A stretch of 64,000 nt of DNA, from assembly GCF_028282165.1 (NCBI RefSeq), contig NZ_JANQIM010000025.1:1-64000 (forward strand), in the 5' to 3' direction. Of the stretch, positions 19,978 through 30,589 are shown one piece after another. How positions within the stretch are numbered: position 1 is the stretch's first letter; each line of letters starts with the position of its first letter. Under the pieces are notes generated by a model. That model saw only the letters and a list, made by a program, of their open reading frames with translations. It searched no databases and had not been told where the DNA came from. A program made the translations under genes and the position numbers. This stretch comes from Winogradskyella sp. GTDB taxonomy: Bacteria > Bacteroidota > Bacteroidia > Flavobacteriales > Flavobacteriaceae.

Positions 19978-20346
19978 ATGCAAAAAAAAGAACCGTTTCT
20001 TATCAATAGGCTCAAAAGTATAGGCTTTGCCTTTAAAGGTATGCTTATTCTTATAAGAACAGAGTCTAGTATAAAAATTCAGGTCTTTATAGCTATTGGC
20101 GTAACTGTTGCTGGTTTTTACTTTGATATTTCCTCTACAGAATGGATGATACAGATTGCTATGATTGGCTTGGTGATGAGTATTGAAGGGGTTAATACAG
20201 CCGTTGAGTATATCGCTGATTTTATTCATCCAGACCATCATCCAAAAATTGGACTGATCAAAGATATCTCTGCAGGTGCGGTTTTTATTGCAGCAATAAT
20301 TGCGGTAATTGTAGGTAGTATTATTTATTTTCCAAAAATTTTTTAA
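19978..20346 (+). CDS. dgkA: diacylglycerol kinase family protein
   Basis: 'EGVNTAVEYIADFIHPDHHPKIGLIKDISAGAVFIAA'. Confidence 0.85.
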   Translation: MQKKEPFLINRLKSIGFAFKGMLILIRTESSIKIQVFIAIGVTVAGFYFDISSTEWMIQIAMIGLVMSIEGVNTAVEYIADFIHPDHHPKIGLIKDISAGAVFIAAIIAVIVGSIIYFPKIF

Positions 20347-20417
20347 ATACCAAATCTAGCGAATAAGCGTTAAAGAAGAGCAGCTTTGTTCTGCTACTAA
20401 TCTTTAGTATCTCTAAA

Positions 20418-21191
20418 ATGAAACATTTGGCACTAATTCTTTTTCTAGGTTGTTCAATAATTAGTTGTCACACCAAAACAAAAGACACAAACGGTATTGA
20501 GATTAAAGAACCCGCAAAAGACACTTTAAAAACTATCAAAAAAGACACCCTCAATATTTCAAAAGCATTTGTTTTGGGCAAGTTTGATTATAAATCCGAT
20601 TCAACATTTGTGAAGGTCAGCTCAAACTATTCATCAAAAAATATATACTTGAAAAATGAGGTATACCAAGCTTTTTTACAAATGTGTAATGCTGCAAACA
20701 AAGACAGTGTAACATTCAAAATTATTTCAGGAACTCGGAATTTTAATGAACAAAAATCGATTTGGGAACGTAAATGGGTAAGATACAAAGATCTTAATCC
20801 CAAAGACCGTGCTTTGAAAATTTTAGAATACAGCTCCATGCCCAGTTCTTCGAGACACCACTGGGGAACCGATATTGATTTGAATAGTTTAAATAATTCG
20901 TATTTTAACAGCGGAAAAGGGCTTTTGGAATACCAATGGCTAACAATCCATGCCAATAGGTTTGGTTTTTATCAAGTTTATACCGATAAAACAGATGGTA
21001 GAACTGGGTATCAACTAGAAAAATGGCATTGGTCGTATTTACCTTTGGCAAATCAATATTTGGCATTTTACAACGCTAATGTTAATGCTGGAGATATTAA
21101 AGGATTTAAAGGCTCAGAACTTGCCGCACAACTCCGTATCATCGAAGATTATGTTAATGGCATTTCTAAAAAGGCAATAAATTATAATTAA
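20418..21191 (+). CDS. M15-family D-alanyl-D-alanine carboxypeptidase, lipoprotein
   Basis: 'SGTRNFNEQKSIWERKW', 'SSRHHWGTDIDLN', 'EKWHWSY'. Confidence 0.85.
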   Translation: MKHLALILFLGCSIISCHTKTKDTNGIEIKEPAKDTLKTIKKDTLNISKAFVLGKFDYKSDSTFVKVSSNYSSKNIYLKNEVYQAFLQMCNAANKDSVTFKIISGTRNFNEQKSIWERKWVRYKDLNPKDRALKILEYSSMPSSSRHHWGTDIDLNSLNNSYFNSGKGLLEYQWLTIHANRFGFYQVYTDKTDGRTGYQLEKWHWSYLPLANQYLAFYNANVNAGDIKGFKGSELAAQLRIIEDYVNGISKKAINYN

Positions 21192-21217
21192 GCTTCCATT
21201 TTTGGTGGAAGAGATAT

Positions 21218-23641
21218 ATGGCAAAAAGAACAACTAAAAAGAAAAGTACTTCTAAAGTTAAGGCGAAACCAAAAACGAAACTAAAAAAGCCTTCTTTCAA
21301 ACTATCAAATCAGCAAAAGCTCATTTTTGGAAGTTTATTGATTATACTTGGTGTATTGCTTTTTATTTCGTTTTTATCCTTCATTTTTACCGGAAAGGAA
21401 GACCAAAGCGCACTCAGTAATTTCCCAGAGCGTTCGGATGCCTATAAAAACTGGGCGAGTCAGTTAGGCGCATGGGTAAGCGAGCTATTTATTAGTAAAG
21501 GATTTGGTGTTCCGTCATTTATCTTTTCGGGTTTAATCTTTCTTTCTGGTGTATATGTCACCTTAAATCTCAAAAAAAATAAACTGACGAAGCATTGGAT
21601 ATGGGGAACTTTAATTGTTATATGGCTGTCTATTTTCTTTGGTTTTTTTACACATAAATATGATATCCTAGGTGGAACCATTGGTTTTGAGATGAATCAA
21701 TTCTTTCAAGATTATATCGGTAAAATTGGTACCATACTATTATTGTTATTTGGGCTTATAGCTTACCTAGCCATTAGGTTTAATGTTACTGGTGATACCT
21801 TTGTTAACATATTCCAAAGTGCCAAAAAAGATTTAAAAAATGACTTGTCGTCAGATTCTGAAAGTGAACACCCTTCTGTTGTAATCGATAATAGCCTAAC
21901 TGAAGAGGCCGAAGCCATAAAATCTGCTTTTGAAATTCAGCTCGATAAACCAGAGCCAACAATTAGCAACCACTCAAAGCCAAGTTCAAAAGTTGAAGAG
22001 CCAAAAATCGAGGTCGACAAAAAACCAAAAGAAAATACCGTAGATACACCAGAGTTAAAAGTTGAAGTAAAAACTGTTACTGAGGAAAAATCTGAAACAG
22101 ACAATTTAGCAGACAAACTCGTTGAGGATTTTGGACAATTTGACCCCACCCTAGAATTGAGCAATTATCAATTTCCGCATTTAGACTTACTAAAAAAATA
22201 TGATAACGAAGGGATTTCTATAGACCAAGAGGAACTCGAAGAGAACAAAAATCGTATTGTAGAAACCTTAAACAACTACAAAATTGGCATTACAAGTATT
22301 AAGGCAACGATAGGTCCAACAGTGACACTTTATGAAATTGTACCAGATGCAGGAATCAGAATATCTAAAATAAAAAATCTAGAGGATGATATTGCTTTAT
22401 CACTATCAGCTTTAGGTATAAGAATCATTGCCCCAATTCCAGGTAAAGGTACCATAGGTATTGAAGTTCCGAATAAAAAATCGACCATAGTCTCAATGCG
22501 CTCTGTCATTGCCTCTCAAAAATTTCAGCAGTCTAAAATGCAATTACCTATTGCCTTTGGTAAAACCATTAGTAATGAAACCTTTGTCGTAGACTTGGCT
22601 AAAATGCCTCACCTACTCATGGCAGGTGCTACTGGGCAAGGAAAGTCTGTGGGGCTCAATGCTGTATTAACGTCATTATTGTATAAGAAGCATCCTGCAG
22701 AGGTAAAGTTTGTTCTCGTCGATCCAAAGAAAGTTGAATTAACATTATTCAATAAGATAGAGCGTCACTATTTAGCTAAGCTTCCCGATAGTGAAGAAGC
22801 TATAATAACTGACAACACAAAGGTTATAAATACGCTGAATTCGCTCTGTATTGAAATGGACAACCGCTATGATATGCTGAAAAATGCATTTTGTAGAAAC
22901 ATAGCAGAATATAATGCCAAGTTTAAAGCTAGAAAGCTTAACCCAAATGATGGTCATAAATTCTTACCATATATAGTCTTAGTCGTTGATGAATTTGCCG
23001 ACCTCATCATGACCGCTGGTAAAGAAGTAGAAACACCAATAGCACGATTAGCACAATTAGCGCGTGCGATTGGGATTCATCTCATTATTGCCACACAGCG
23101 TCCTTCAGTAAACGTTATTACTGGTATTATTAAAGCTAATTTCCCTGCTCGTATAGCATTTAGGGTAACCAGTAAAATAGATTCTCGTACCATCTTAGAT
23201 GGTTCTGGTGCAGACCAGCTTATAGGTCGTGGTGATATGCTTTATACCCAAGGTAACGATTTAATAAGGCTTCAATGTGCCTTTGTAGATACCCCAGAAG
23301 TTGAAAGGATTACAGAATATATTGGCTCCCAAAAAGCCTATCCAGATGCACATCTATTGCCTGAATATATTGGTGAAGAAGGTGGCACAAATCTTGATAT
23401 AGATATTTCAGATAGAGATAAGTTATTTAGGGAAGCTGCAGAAATTATTGTTACTGCCCAACAAGGGTCAGCCTCTTTATTACAACGAAAACTAAAATTG
23501 GGCTACAATAGAGCCGGAAGATTAATAGATCAATTAGAAGCAGCAGGTATTGTGGGACCTTTTGAGGGTAGTAAAGCTAGACAAGTATTAGTCCCAGATT
23601 TAGTAGCTTTGGATCAATTATTAGAAAATGAAAAACTTTAA
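21218..23641 (+). CDS. ftsK: DNA translocase FtsK
   Basis: N-terminal TM helices, 'LLMAGATGQGKSVGLNAVLTSLLYKKHP', C-terminal gamma domain. Confidence 0.95.
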   Translation: MAKRTTKKKSTSKVKAKPKTKLKKPSFKLSNQQKLIFGSLLIILGVLLFISFLSFIFTGKEDQSALSNFPERSDAYKNWASQLGAWVSELFISKGFGVPSFIFSGLIFLSGVYVTLNLKKNKLTKHWIWGTLIVIWLSIFFGFFTHKYDILGGTIGFEMNQFFQDYIGKIGTILLLLFGLIAYLAIRFNVTGDTFVNIFQSAKKDLKNDLSSDSESEHPSVVIDNSLTEEAEAIKSAFEIQLDKPEPTISNHSKPSSKVEEPKIEVDKKPKENTVDTPELKVEVKTVTEEKSETDNLADKLVEDFGQFDPTLELSNYQFPHLDLLKKYDNEGISIDQEELEENKNRIVETLNNYKIGITSIKATIGPTVTLYEIVPDAGIRISKIKNLEDDIALSLSALGIRIIAPIPGKGTIGIEVPNKKSTIVSMRSVIASQKFQQSKMQLPIAFGKTISNETFVVDLAKMPHLLMAGATGQGKSVGLNAVLTSLLYKKHPAEVKFVLVDPKKVELTLFNKIERHYLAKLPDSEEAIITDNTKVINTLNSLCIEMDNRYDMLKNAFCRNIAEYNAKFKARKLNPNDGHKFLPYIVLVVDEFADLIMTAGKEVETPIARLAQLARAIGIHLIIATQRPSVNVITGIIKANFPARIAFRVTSKIDSRTILDGSGADQLIGRGDMLYTQGNDLIRLQCAFVDTPEVERITEYIGSQKAYPDAHLLPEYIGEEGGTNLDIDISDRDKLFREAAEIIVTAQQGSASLLQRKLKLGYNRAGRLIDQLEAAGIVGPFEGSKARQVLVPDLVALDQLLENEKL

Positions 23642-24353
23642 CACTACAACATACTTAAACAAAATGAAATCAAAGATTCATAAACCCAACAAGGCAAATA
23701 GAAGTCTTGTGAGTAAAAGATTATTTATTCTAGCATTTTTAGGACTTGGAATGATAGGTTTTGCGCAGAATGATGCAAAAGCCGAAACATTACTAAATGA
23801 AGTAAGTAGTAAAATTAAAGCTTACAAGAATATAAGCTTAGACTTTAAATACGAACTCAATAATATTAGCGAAGACATTAATCAAGAAACAAGAGGCGAT
23901 GTCGTTATTGAAGGTGAAAAATACAAACTAAATGTTTTGGGCGTCACCAGAATCTATGATGGCAAAACCTTGTACTCAATAAGCCCTGAAGATGAAGAAG
24001 TGACCATATCTTCAGATAATACTGAAGAAGAAGGCACCATTACACCGAGCAAAATGCTATCGTTTTACGAAGAAGGCTACATCTACAAAATGGATATTGT
24101 TCAAAATGTAAAAGGTAGAAAGATTCAATACGTAAAATTGAGCCCTATGGACACAAATTCTGAAATTAAGCATGTTTTACTAGGTATTGATGCAACAACA
24201 AAACACATTTACAATCTAATAGAAGTAGGCAAAAATGGTACTAAAACAACTTTAACTGTTAATTCTTTTAAAACCGATCAGCCTATCTCAAAAACCTTAT
24301 TTACATTTGACGAAAGTAAATACGAAAATTACTTTATCAACAGAATCGACTAA
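23628..24353 (+). CDS. LolA-like outer-membrane lipoprotein carrier protein; likely start at 23664
   Basis: 'YKNISLDFKYELNN...GDVVIEGEKYKLNVLGVTRIYDGKTLYSISPEDEEV'. Confidence 0.8.
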   Translation: MKNFNTTTYLNKMKSKIHKPNKANRSLVSKRLFILAFLGLGMIGFAQNDAKAETLLNEVSSKIKAYKNISLDFKYELNNISEDINQETRGDVVIEGEKYKLNVLGVTRIYDGKTLYSISPEDEEVTISSDNTEEEGTITPSKMLSFYEEGYIYKMDIVQNVKGRKIQYVKLSPMDTNSEIKHVLLGIDATTKHIYNLIEVGKNGTKTTLTVNSFKTDQPISKTLFTFDESKYENYFINRID

Positions 24354-24371
24354 GGTTTTAAACGCTTACAT

Positions 24372-26354
24372 GTGAAAATACTTGATAGGTACATACTTAT
24401 CACATTTTTGAGGACGTTTTTTAGCGTCTTCATTATATTCATGTTCATCTTTGTTCTTCAAGGGGTTTGGCTATATATTTCTGAACTCGCAGGCAAAGAC
24501 CTTGATATTTCCGTAACTGCCAAGTTTATATTGTACTATATACCAAAGCTTATACCTCTGGTTGTTCCATTAACAATATTATTGTCATCAATAATGGTGT
24601 TTGGCAACTTTGCTGAGAATTATGAGTTTGCCGCAATGAAATCTACTGGGATATCTCTACAACGTGCTATGAGGAGTCTTAGTGTCTTTATTGTAGCTTT
24701 AGGTATAGCCTGCTTCTTTTTTGCAAATAACGTTATTCCCTGGGGTGAATTTAATTTTTATAATCTAAGGCGTAACATTGCTAAAGTGAAACCTGCCCTC
24801 GCCATTGCTGAAGGTCAATTTAACGAAATCGGAAACATAAATATTAAAGTAGATAAAAAATCTGGAGATAAAGGCCAATATCTAGAAGGTGTAGTGATGC
24901 ATCAAAAGAGTGCTTCTAAGTCTGGAAACTTTAAGGTAATCGTCTCTGAAAAAGGTGAATTAAAAAGTACGCCAGATTCTAACATTTTACAATTAGAACT
25001 AATAAATGGCAATTATTACGAAGAAATTGTCAATAGAAAATCGCGTAAAAATGTAAATAAACCACATGCTAAAAGTTATTTTGACACCTATACAATAAAT
25101 GTTGATTTAGAAATCTTAAACTCCGAAGACCTAGATGAAAAAAACTATAAAGATCGTTATAGCATGTTGACGCTTAAGCAACTCAACAGAACTATCGACA
25201 CTTTAAAAAAAGAAAGGGAAAAGGATTATAAATATTTATCTAGAACACTCTATAACCGTACCACCTATGGAGCTCTTAATGCAAATATCAATACTACGGA
25301 AAAAGATTCTTTATACACTGGTGAAATTCTAGATCTCTTTGGATCAAACATCAAAGTACAAATTGTAAATTTAGCGATTAACTCGGCTAATAGTACGACT
25401 CAAATACTAGATTCTAACAAGAGAAATTTTGAAAAAAAATCCATCTGGCTAAACAAACATATCATTTCCTTACATGATAAATTTGTACTTGCCTTTGCCT
25501 GTGTTATCCTATTTTTTGTTGGTGCACCACTTGGTGCTCTAATTAGAAAAGGTGGCCTTGGTTTACCTATAGTAATTGCAATGGTGATATTTTTAACATA
25601 TCATTTCTTCGGTATTTTCGCTAAAAAAAGTGCAGAAAAAGGGAGTTTTAGTCCTATAATTGGCTCATGGCTCTCCACTATGGTTATGTTTCCTTTGAGT
25701 ATTTATTTAACCTATAGAACAACTAATGATAAAGGTGTCTTTCAGTTCGATGCCATTGTGGTCCCTTTAAAACGAATCTTTTATCCGAAAAACAAACTAC
25801 AACTATCAGAAAGTGAAACTAAATCCTACAACTATTACAAAAGATATTCTGTAGAAGAATTGGTCAATGTGATTAAGCAACAAGGCGAATTTGACTTAAA
25901 TAAAAAACCCAAGCAGATAGCCTTGCACAACTTATTGAACAGAAACATTCCGCTCGAAAATCTACAGGAAGAAGGCCTAGAAGTTGATAATGCACTTATT
26001 AAAGGCAAGCGTTTATTAAAAGACTACATGGATTACTCCAAGACAAGCTTGGTAAGTTTTATTGTTGGTGGAGCTTTATTAGGGCTGCATTTTATTTGTA
26101 AAAACAATAAACTACCAGTACTTACCGATGCTTCATTTAACCTAAGCATTATAGCTTTTATATTTTTTGCCATATATGTTGTTGTGGATGCTTATGTTTA
26201 TTCTGAATTCTATAAAACCATTGGACAAAAAAACAAACGTATAAATCCATTTATTTTAATTCTATCGCTTCCTTTATACCCATTAAAGTATATCATCCTT
26301 AGAAATAAGATAGAACACGACTTCTACCAAAGTTGTATTCATAACATAAAATAA
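24372..26354 (+). CDS. LptF/LptG-family permease, GTG start
   Basis: 'MKILDRYILITFLRTFFSVFIIFMFIFVLQGVWLYISELAGKDL'. Confidence 0.88.
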   Translation: MKILDRYILITFLRTFFSVFIIFMFIFVLQGVWLYISELAGKDLDISVTAKFILYYIPKLIPLVVPLTILLSSIMVFGNFAENYEFAAMKSTGISLQRAMRSLSVFIVALGIACFFFANNVIPWGEFNFYNLRRNIAKVKPALAIAEGQFNEIGNINIKVDKKSGDKGQYLEGVVMHQKSASKSGNFKVIVSEKGELKSTPDSNILQLELINGNYYEEIVNRKSRKNVNKPHAKSYFDTYTINVDLEILNSEDLDEKNYKDRYSMLTLKQLNRTIDTLKKEREKDYKYLSRTLYNRTTYGALNANINTTEKDSLYTGEILDLFGSNIKVQIVNLAINSANSTTQILDSNKRNFEKKSIWLNKHIISLHDKFVLAFACVILFFVGAPLGALIRKGGLGLPIVIAMVIFLTYHFFGIFAKKSAEKGSFSPIIGSWLSTMVMFPLSIYLTYRTTNDKGVFQFDAIVVPLKRIFYPKNKLQLSESETKSYNYYKRYSVEELVNVIKQQGEFDLNKKPKQIALHNLLNRNIPLENLQEEGLEVDNALIKGKRLLKDYMDYSKTSLVSFIVGGALLGLHFICKNNKLPVLTDASFNLSIIAFIFFAIYVVVDAYVYSEFYKTIGQKNKRINPFILILSLPLYPLKYIILRNKIEHDFYQSCIHNIK

Positions 26355-26357
26355 GCG

Positions 26358-26365
26358 TATCTTTG
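26358..26365 (+). promoter_or_regulatory. Bacteroidetes -7 element upstream of ribB
   Basis: TATCTTTG, 18 nt before the ORF start. Confidence 0.55.
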
Positions 26366-26382
26366 CGCTGTTCAAATCCATT

Positions 26383-27534
26383 GTGATGACTGTAAACTCT
26401 ATGAATACACAAACCAAACTAAACACTGTAGAAGAAGCCATTGAGGATATTCGTCAAGGAAAAGTGATCATTGTTGTAGATGATGAAAATCGAGAAAACG
26501 AAGGTGACTTTCTTGCAGCTGCCGAAAAAGTAACACCAGAGATGATCAATTTTATGGCTACACACGGTAGAGGTTTAATTTGTGCACCACTCACCGAGCA
26601 TCGCTGTAACGAATTAGAGCTCAACATGATGGTTAGGAACAATACAGACCCAATGGAAACTGCATTTACAGTCTCTGTAGATTTAAGGGGAAATGGCGTA
26701 AGCACAGGTATTTCAGCCAGTGATAGAGCAAAAACGGTAAAAGCTCTGGTAAACAAAGACACTAAAGCTTTTGAACTGGCAAGACCAGGTCACATTTTTC
26801 CTTTAATAGCCAAAGAAGGAGGTGTTTTAAGACGTACAGGCCACACAGAAGCTGCCATTGATTTTGCACGCTTAGCTGGTTTTGAACCCGCTGGAGTCAT
26901 TGTAGAGATAATGAATGAAGATGGTACCATGGCCCGCTTGCCACAACTTATGGAAGTTGCCAGAAAATTTGATCTAAAAATAGTGTCTATCGAAGATCTT
27001 ATAGCCTATCGTATGGAGCACGATTCCCTCATTGAGAAAAAGGAAGACTTTGATATAGAGACACGCTTTGGGAAATTTAGACTTAGGGCTTATTTGCAAA
27101 CTACAAACAATCAAATTCATATTGCACTTACAAAAGGTAGTTGGACCTCTGATGAAACCGTATTAACAAGAGTTAATGCTACTTTGGTTAACAATGACAT
27201 ACTTGGCACGTTGACCAATAATGCAGATAAGAAATTAGACGATATGTTCAATGTCATCAATTCTGAAGGTAAAGGCGCCATTATTTTTATAAATCAACAA
27301 GCAGAATCCATGAATATTCTATCCAGACTTTCTATACTAAAGGAAGATCAGGTAGAAGGTAAATTAGTAAAAGCCCCAAGAATACCTATGGACAGTAAAG
27401 ACTTTGGTATTGGTGCTCAAATACTACACGACTTAAAAATAAGTAAGCTCAAGCTAATGTCTAATAGTCTTCAGACCAAACGTGTAGGAATGATTGGATA
27501 TGGCCTAGAGATTGTAGAATATATAAATTATTAA
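26383..27534 (+). CDS. ribB: 3,4-dihydroxy-2-butanone 4-phosphate synthase with GTP cyclohydrolase II-like C-terminus
   Basis: 'VDDENRENEGDFLAAAEKVTPEMINFMATHGRGLICAPL', 'RTGHTEAAIDFARLAG'. Confidence 0.9.
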   Translation: MMTVNSMNTQTKLNTVEEAIEDIRQGKVIIVVDDENRENEGDFLAAAEKVTPEMINFMATHGRGLICAPLTEHRCNELELNMMVRNNTDPMETAFTVSVDLRGNGVSTGISASDRAKTVKALVNKDTKAFELARPGHIFPLIAKEGGVLRRTGHTEAAIDFARLAGFEPAGVIVEIMNEDGTMARLPQLMEVARKFDLKIVSIEDLIAYRMEHDSLIEKKEDFDIETRFGKFRLRAYLQTTNNQIHIALTKGSWTSDETVLTRVNATLVNNDILGTLTNNADKKLDDMFNVINSEGKGAIIFINQQAESMNILSRLSILKEDQVEGKLVKAPRIPMDSKDFGIGAQILHDLKISKLKLMSNSLQTKRVGMIGYGLEIVEYINY

Positions 27535-29066
27535 TTTACTACCACTCGTCCACTTACCGAACGGTCTTTAGAATAAATTTTAAGAATATAACAGCCTGTC
27601 TTAAGTTCCTCTACATTGATGCTTTTTGAATTTTTGTTACCAACAACTAATTGCCCTAAAATATTATAAAGTTCTACTCTGTCTATAGGCTCATCTGTTT
27701 TAATATTGATGTAGTTTGAAGTGGGATTTGGGTAAATTCTAAATTTTTCCCCAAACACTTCGTCAATACTCAAGCCTGTATTTTGATACACCCTAACATA
27801 ATCTATAACCATAGAGCTTTGTGCAAAACTAGGGTCGATTCCGCCAGAAATACCACCCATGGCCACATTCAATATTAAATACTGCTCTAAATCAAATGGC
27901 CAGGTATTAGCATCCTTAACTGCCGGATTATAGGTATAATAACCCACGCCATCGATCATAAATGTAACCTGATTTGGAGACCAATTCATCGAATAAACAT
28001 GAAAATCATTCGCCACATCAGATAAAAACTGTGTTGCCGTATTAACTGTATTTCCGAAACTAGAAGGTGTATGTATCGCACAACTGACTTCATTCGTAGA
28101 ATGCAAACCGTGTTCCATTATATCCAGTTCGCCACAAGCTGGCCAGGTAGTAGTTCCAAATCCTTGGGTTTGCCAATATGCACCTGTTTCATTAATATTT
28201 TTCCCAAGTGTCCATATAGCTGGCCAAGTGCCCTCACCTTCAGGTAATTTGGCTCTCACATCTACTCTTCCATAAGTGAAGGCAAATTTAGAGTTTAATC
28301 GTGCGGAAGTATAATTTAATGTAACTCCATCTTGGGTTAACGTTTCGCTTTTCGCGACGATGTTTAAAAATCCATTTTCTACATAGGAGTTATCTAGTCG
28401 GTCCGTATAATGCTGTTCTTCTCCATTAAACCATTGCCCACCATTGGGACCAAACGTTTGGTGATGCCATTTAGATGCATCAACAGCCGCTGGAATTGTA
28501 CTATCAAATTCATCAGACCATACCAAATCTGTATAGACCACATCCAGTTCATGTGGGTCTCCTGGTATAGATCCGTCGTTTATATCATCAATTCTAAAAG
28601 CACCAGGTACAGCACTGCCATCATCTATTCTAATCACAAATCTACTGTAAGCACCACTTCCCCCAACAGTAGAAAAATCAAAAGTTAGATCTGACCATGC
28701 ATCCTGATTGGAAGGAACTGCTACACTAACCTCTACATCGGGATTTGTTCCATTCTCTAACTTAACAACTACAGTATGTGTATTAGAATCGAAAGCGTAA
28801 AATCTTAAAGTTATTTGATCTTCTATATCCAAATCTACAGGTTGGCTTAAATCGATATAATGGCCTTGTTCTGATGTAGAGCCTGAACGAAAAAACTCTC
28901 CTGTAGGATTATTGGCATCTGTTGGTGATGGCACAATACCAAATGTACTACCGCCCCAAACATTGAAATTGTGAGAACTGTTTGAAAAGTCAATTGGCAT
29001 TTGTTGCGAAAACAACAAAGACATTGAGAAGGAAAACAAAAATGTTAGTGCGTAATTTAACTTCAT
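27531..29066 (-). CDS. GH16-family glycoside hydrolase (laminarinase-like) with T9SS sorting domain
   Basis: 'GELDIMEHG' catalytic motif, 'WFNGEEQHYT', C-terminal YPNPTSNYINI...KTGCYILKI; start moved from the ORF track to MKLNYALTFLFSFSM. Confidence 0.85.
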   Translation of the reverse strand: MKLNYALTFLFSFSMSLLFSQQMPIDFSNSSHNFNVWGGSTFGIVPSPTDANNPTGEFFRSGSTSEQGHYIDLSQPVDLDIEDQITLRFYAFDSNTHTVVVKLENGTNPDVEVSVAVPSNQDAWSDLTFDFSTVGGSGAYSRFVIRIDDGSAVPGAFRIDDINDGSIPGDPHELDVVYTDLVWSDEFDSTIPAAVDASKWHHQTFGPNGGQWFNGEEQHYTDRLDNSYVENGFLNIVAKSETLTQDGVTLNYTSARLNSKFAFTYGRVDVRAKLPEGEGTWPAIWTLGKNINETGAYWQTQGFGTTTWPACGELDIMEHGLHSTNEVSCAIHTPSSFGNTVNTATQFLSDVANDFHVYSMNWSPNQVTFMIDGVGYYTYNPAVKDANTWPFDLEQYLILNVAMGGISGGIDPSFAQSSMVIDYVRVYQNTGLSIDEVFGEKFRIYPNPTSNYINIKTDEPIDRVELYNILGQLVVGNKNSKSINVEELKTGCYILKIYSKDRSVSGRVVVN

Positions 29067-29268
29067 AGTATTCGTTTTACGATAAAAATAGAAATACTGT
29101 GAATTAATTACTAGAAAGTTACCTATACAAAACCTGTACAACAGCAAAAAGCCACTCCAAACAGGGGATCTCTGAGAATTGCACACTTATTCTTTTTATA
29201 TGTTTGTATATAGTATTATTTACTTGTATTAATTTTGAATATGTAGAAAGTCTTTAAATAATAAGCTA

Positions 29269-30564
29269 TTAATCCATCACCCAAACATCATTAAAGCCTG
29301 CACCATCAAATAAGCTTTCTGAACCAGCTATTACCCAAAGCTTGTCATCATAGGTAATGGATGTATGGAAAACACGTTCTTCAAAAAAGCCATTATTTGT
29401 AACCAATGTCCAAATTGCACCGTCTTTAGATTTCCAGATGTCATTGGTTTCGCCAATTATTGGCTGTTCTTGTCCGCCAATAACATAAAGATAGTCATCA
29501 AAAACTGTTGTTGAATGATGGAACCTAGGTGAGAATGATGCATTATCTGTTATCTGAATCCAATTAATACCATCCGATGATTTCCAAACATCATTCTTTA
29601 GATCTTCAAGTGAACTGCGCCCTGCAATTAACCAGATTTCATCTTTGAATACGGAAACAGAATACCCTTCCCTTGGCATAAAACCTGCTTGAGGATTAAC
29701 TAGCACCCAATTAACACCATTACTTGTGTTCCACACTTCACTATTTTGAAAAAGCCAAATTTTACTTTCAAATACTATTGCCTTTGGATGATTCATCGCA
29801 GTGAAGTTTGCGTTTGCCGTTTCGAGTGTCCAGTTAAAACCGTCCGTGCTCGACCAAACATCATTTTTTGGTGTTCCATCATTTCCCCCTATCACCCACA
29901 TCTTATTATTGAAGCTGACCGAAGCGTGGCCAAATCGTTTCGAGAACTGAGCTTCGTTGGTCATTTCTTCCCAATTAAAGCCATCTAGTGTTGAGTAAAC
30001 ATCGTTATAGCGAATAAAGTTATTAGTAACACCATCTTTAGTAGTTCCTGCTATAAGCCATAGTCTGTCATCATAAATGATGGTTTTATGCCTGCTTCTT
30101 TTAGCAAAACTTGCATCATCAATTATTGGATTAGAATTTATGTTTATAGGTCTTGTAGTAAAGCTAAATATATTGTTGCTTTCTGTTTCTCCTCCTTTGT
30201 CGTCCCTTGCAATGACCCTCCAATAGTATGTTGTGCATGTATTAGCGCGATCTGTTAAAATCATGGAAGTATCCGTAGTAATTTCAACCAAAGCCGAACC
30301 TAGGTTGGATGGATCTGTACCAAATTGCACCTCGTAAACCACAGGATCGCCATCTATATCTATTGCGCTTTCCCAGCTAAAAGTCAACTGGGTTAAATCC
30401 GTATTAGCTGACCCGTCAGGTAAATTTATGAGACTAAAGCTGCTCGGTGGGGTATTGTTTTGGTTAGCCATATTTAGATTATCATCATTATCACAGCTAC
30501 TTATAAACCCCACGATTAGTAGAATAAGGTAGAATTTGCTCAACATGTTTATGCTCTTTTTCAT
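29269..30564 (-). CDS. Kelch-like beta-propeller lipoprotein with N-terminal fibronectin-III-like domain
   Basis: lipobox SSCDN; six or so repeats of 'ASVSFNNKMWVIGGNDG...DVWSSTDGFNW'. Confidence 0.75.
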   Translation of the reverse strand: MKKSINMLSKFYLILLIVGFISSCDNDDNLNMANQNNTPPSSFSLINLPDGSANTDLTQLTFSWESAIDIDGDPVVYEVQFGTDPSNLGSALVEITTDTSMILTDRANTCTTYYWRVIARDDKGGETESNNIFSFTTRPININSNPIIDDASFAKRSRHKTIIYDDRLWLIAGTTKDGVTNNFIRYNDVYSTLDGFNWEEMTNEAQFSKRFGHASVSFNNKMWVIGGNDGTPKNDVWSSTDGFNWTLETANANFTAMNHPKAIVFESKIWLFQNSEVWNTSNGVNWVLVNPQAGFMPREGYSVSVFKDEIWLIAGRSSLEDLKNDVWKSSDGINWIQITDNASFSPRFHHSTTVFDDYLYVIGGQEQPIIGETNDIWKSKDGAIWTLVTNNGFFEERVFHTSITYDDKLWVIAGSESLFDGAGFNDVWVMD

Positions 30565-30589
30565 GATTTCAATTTTTTACTTTTTTATA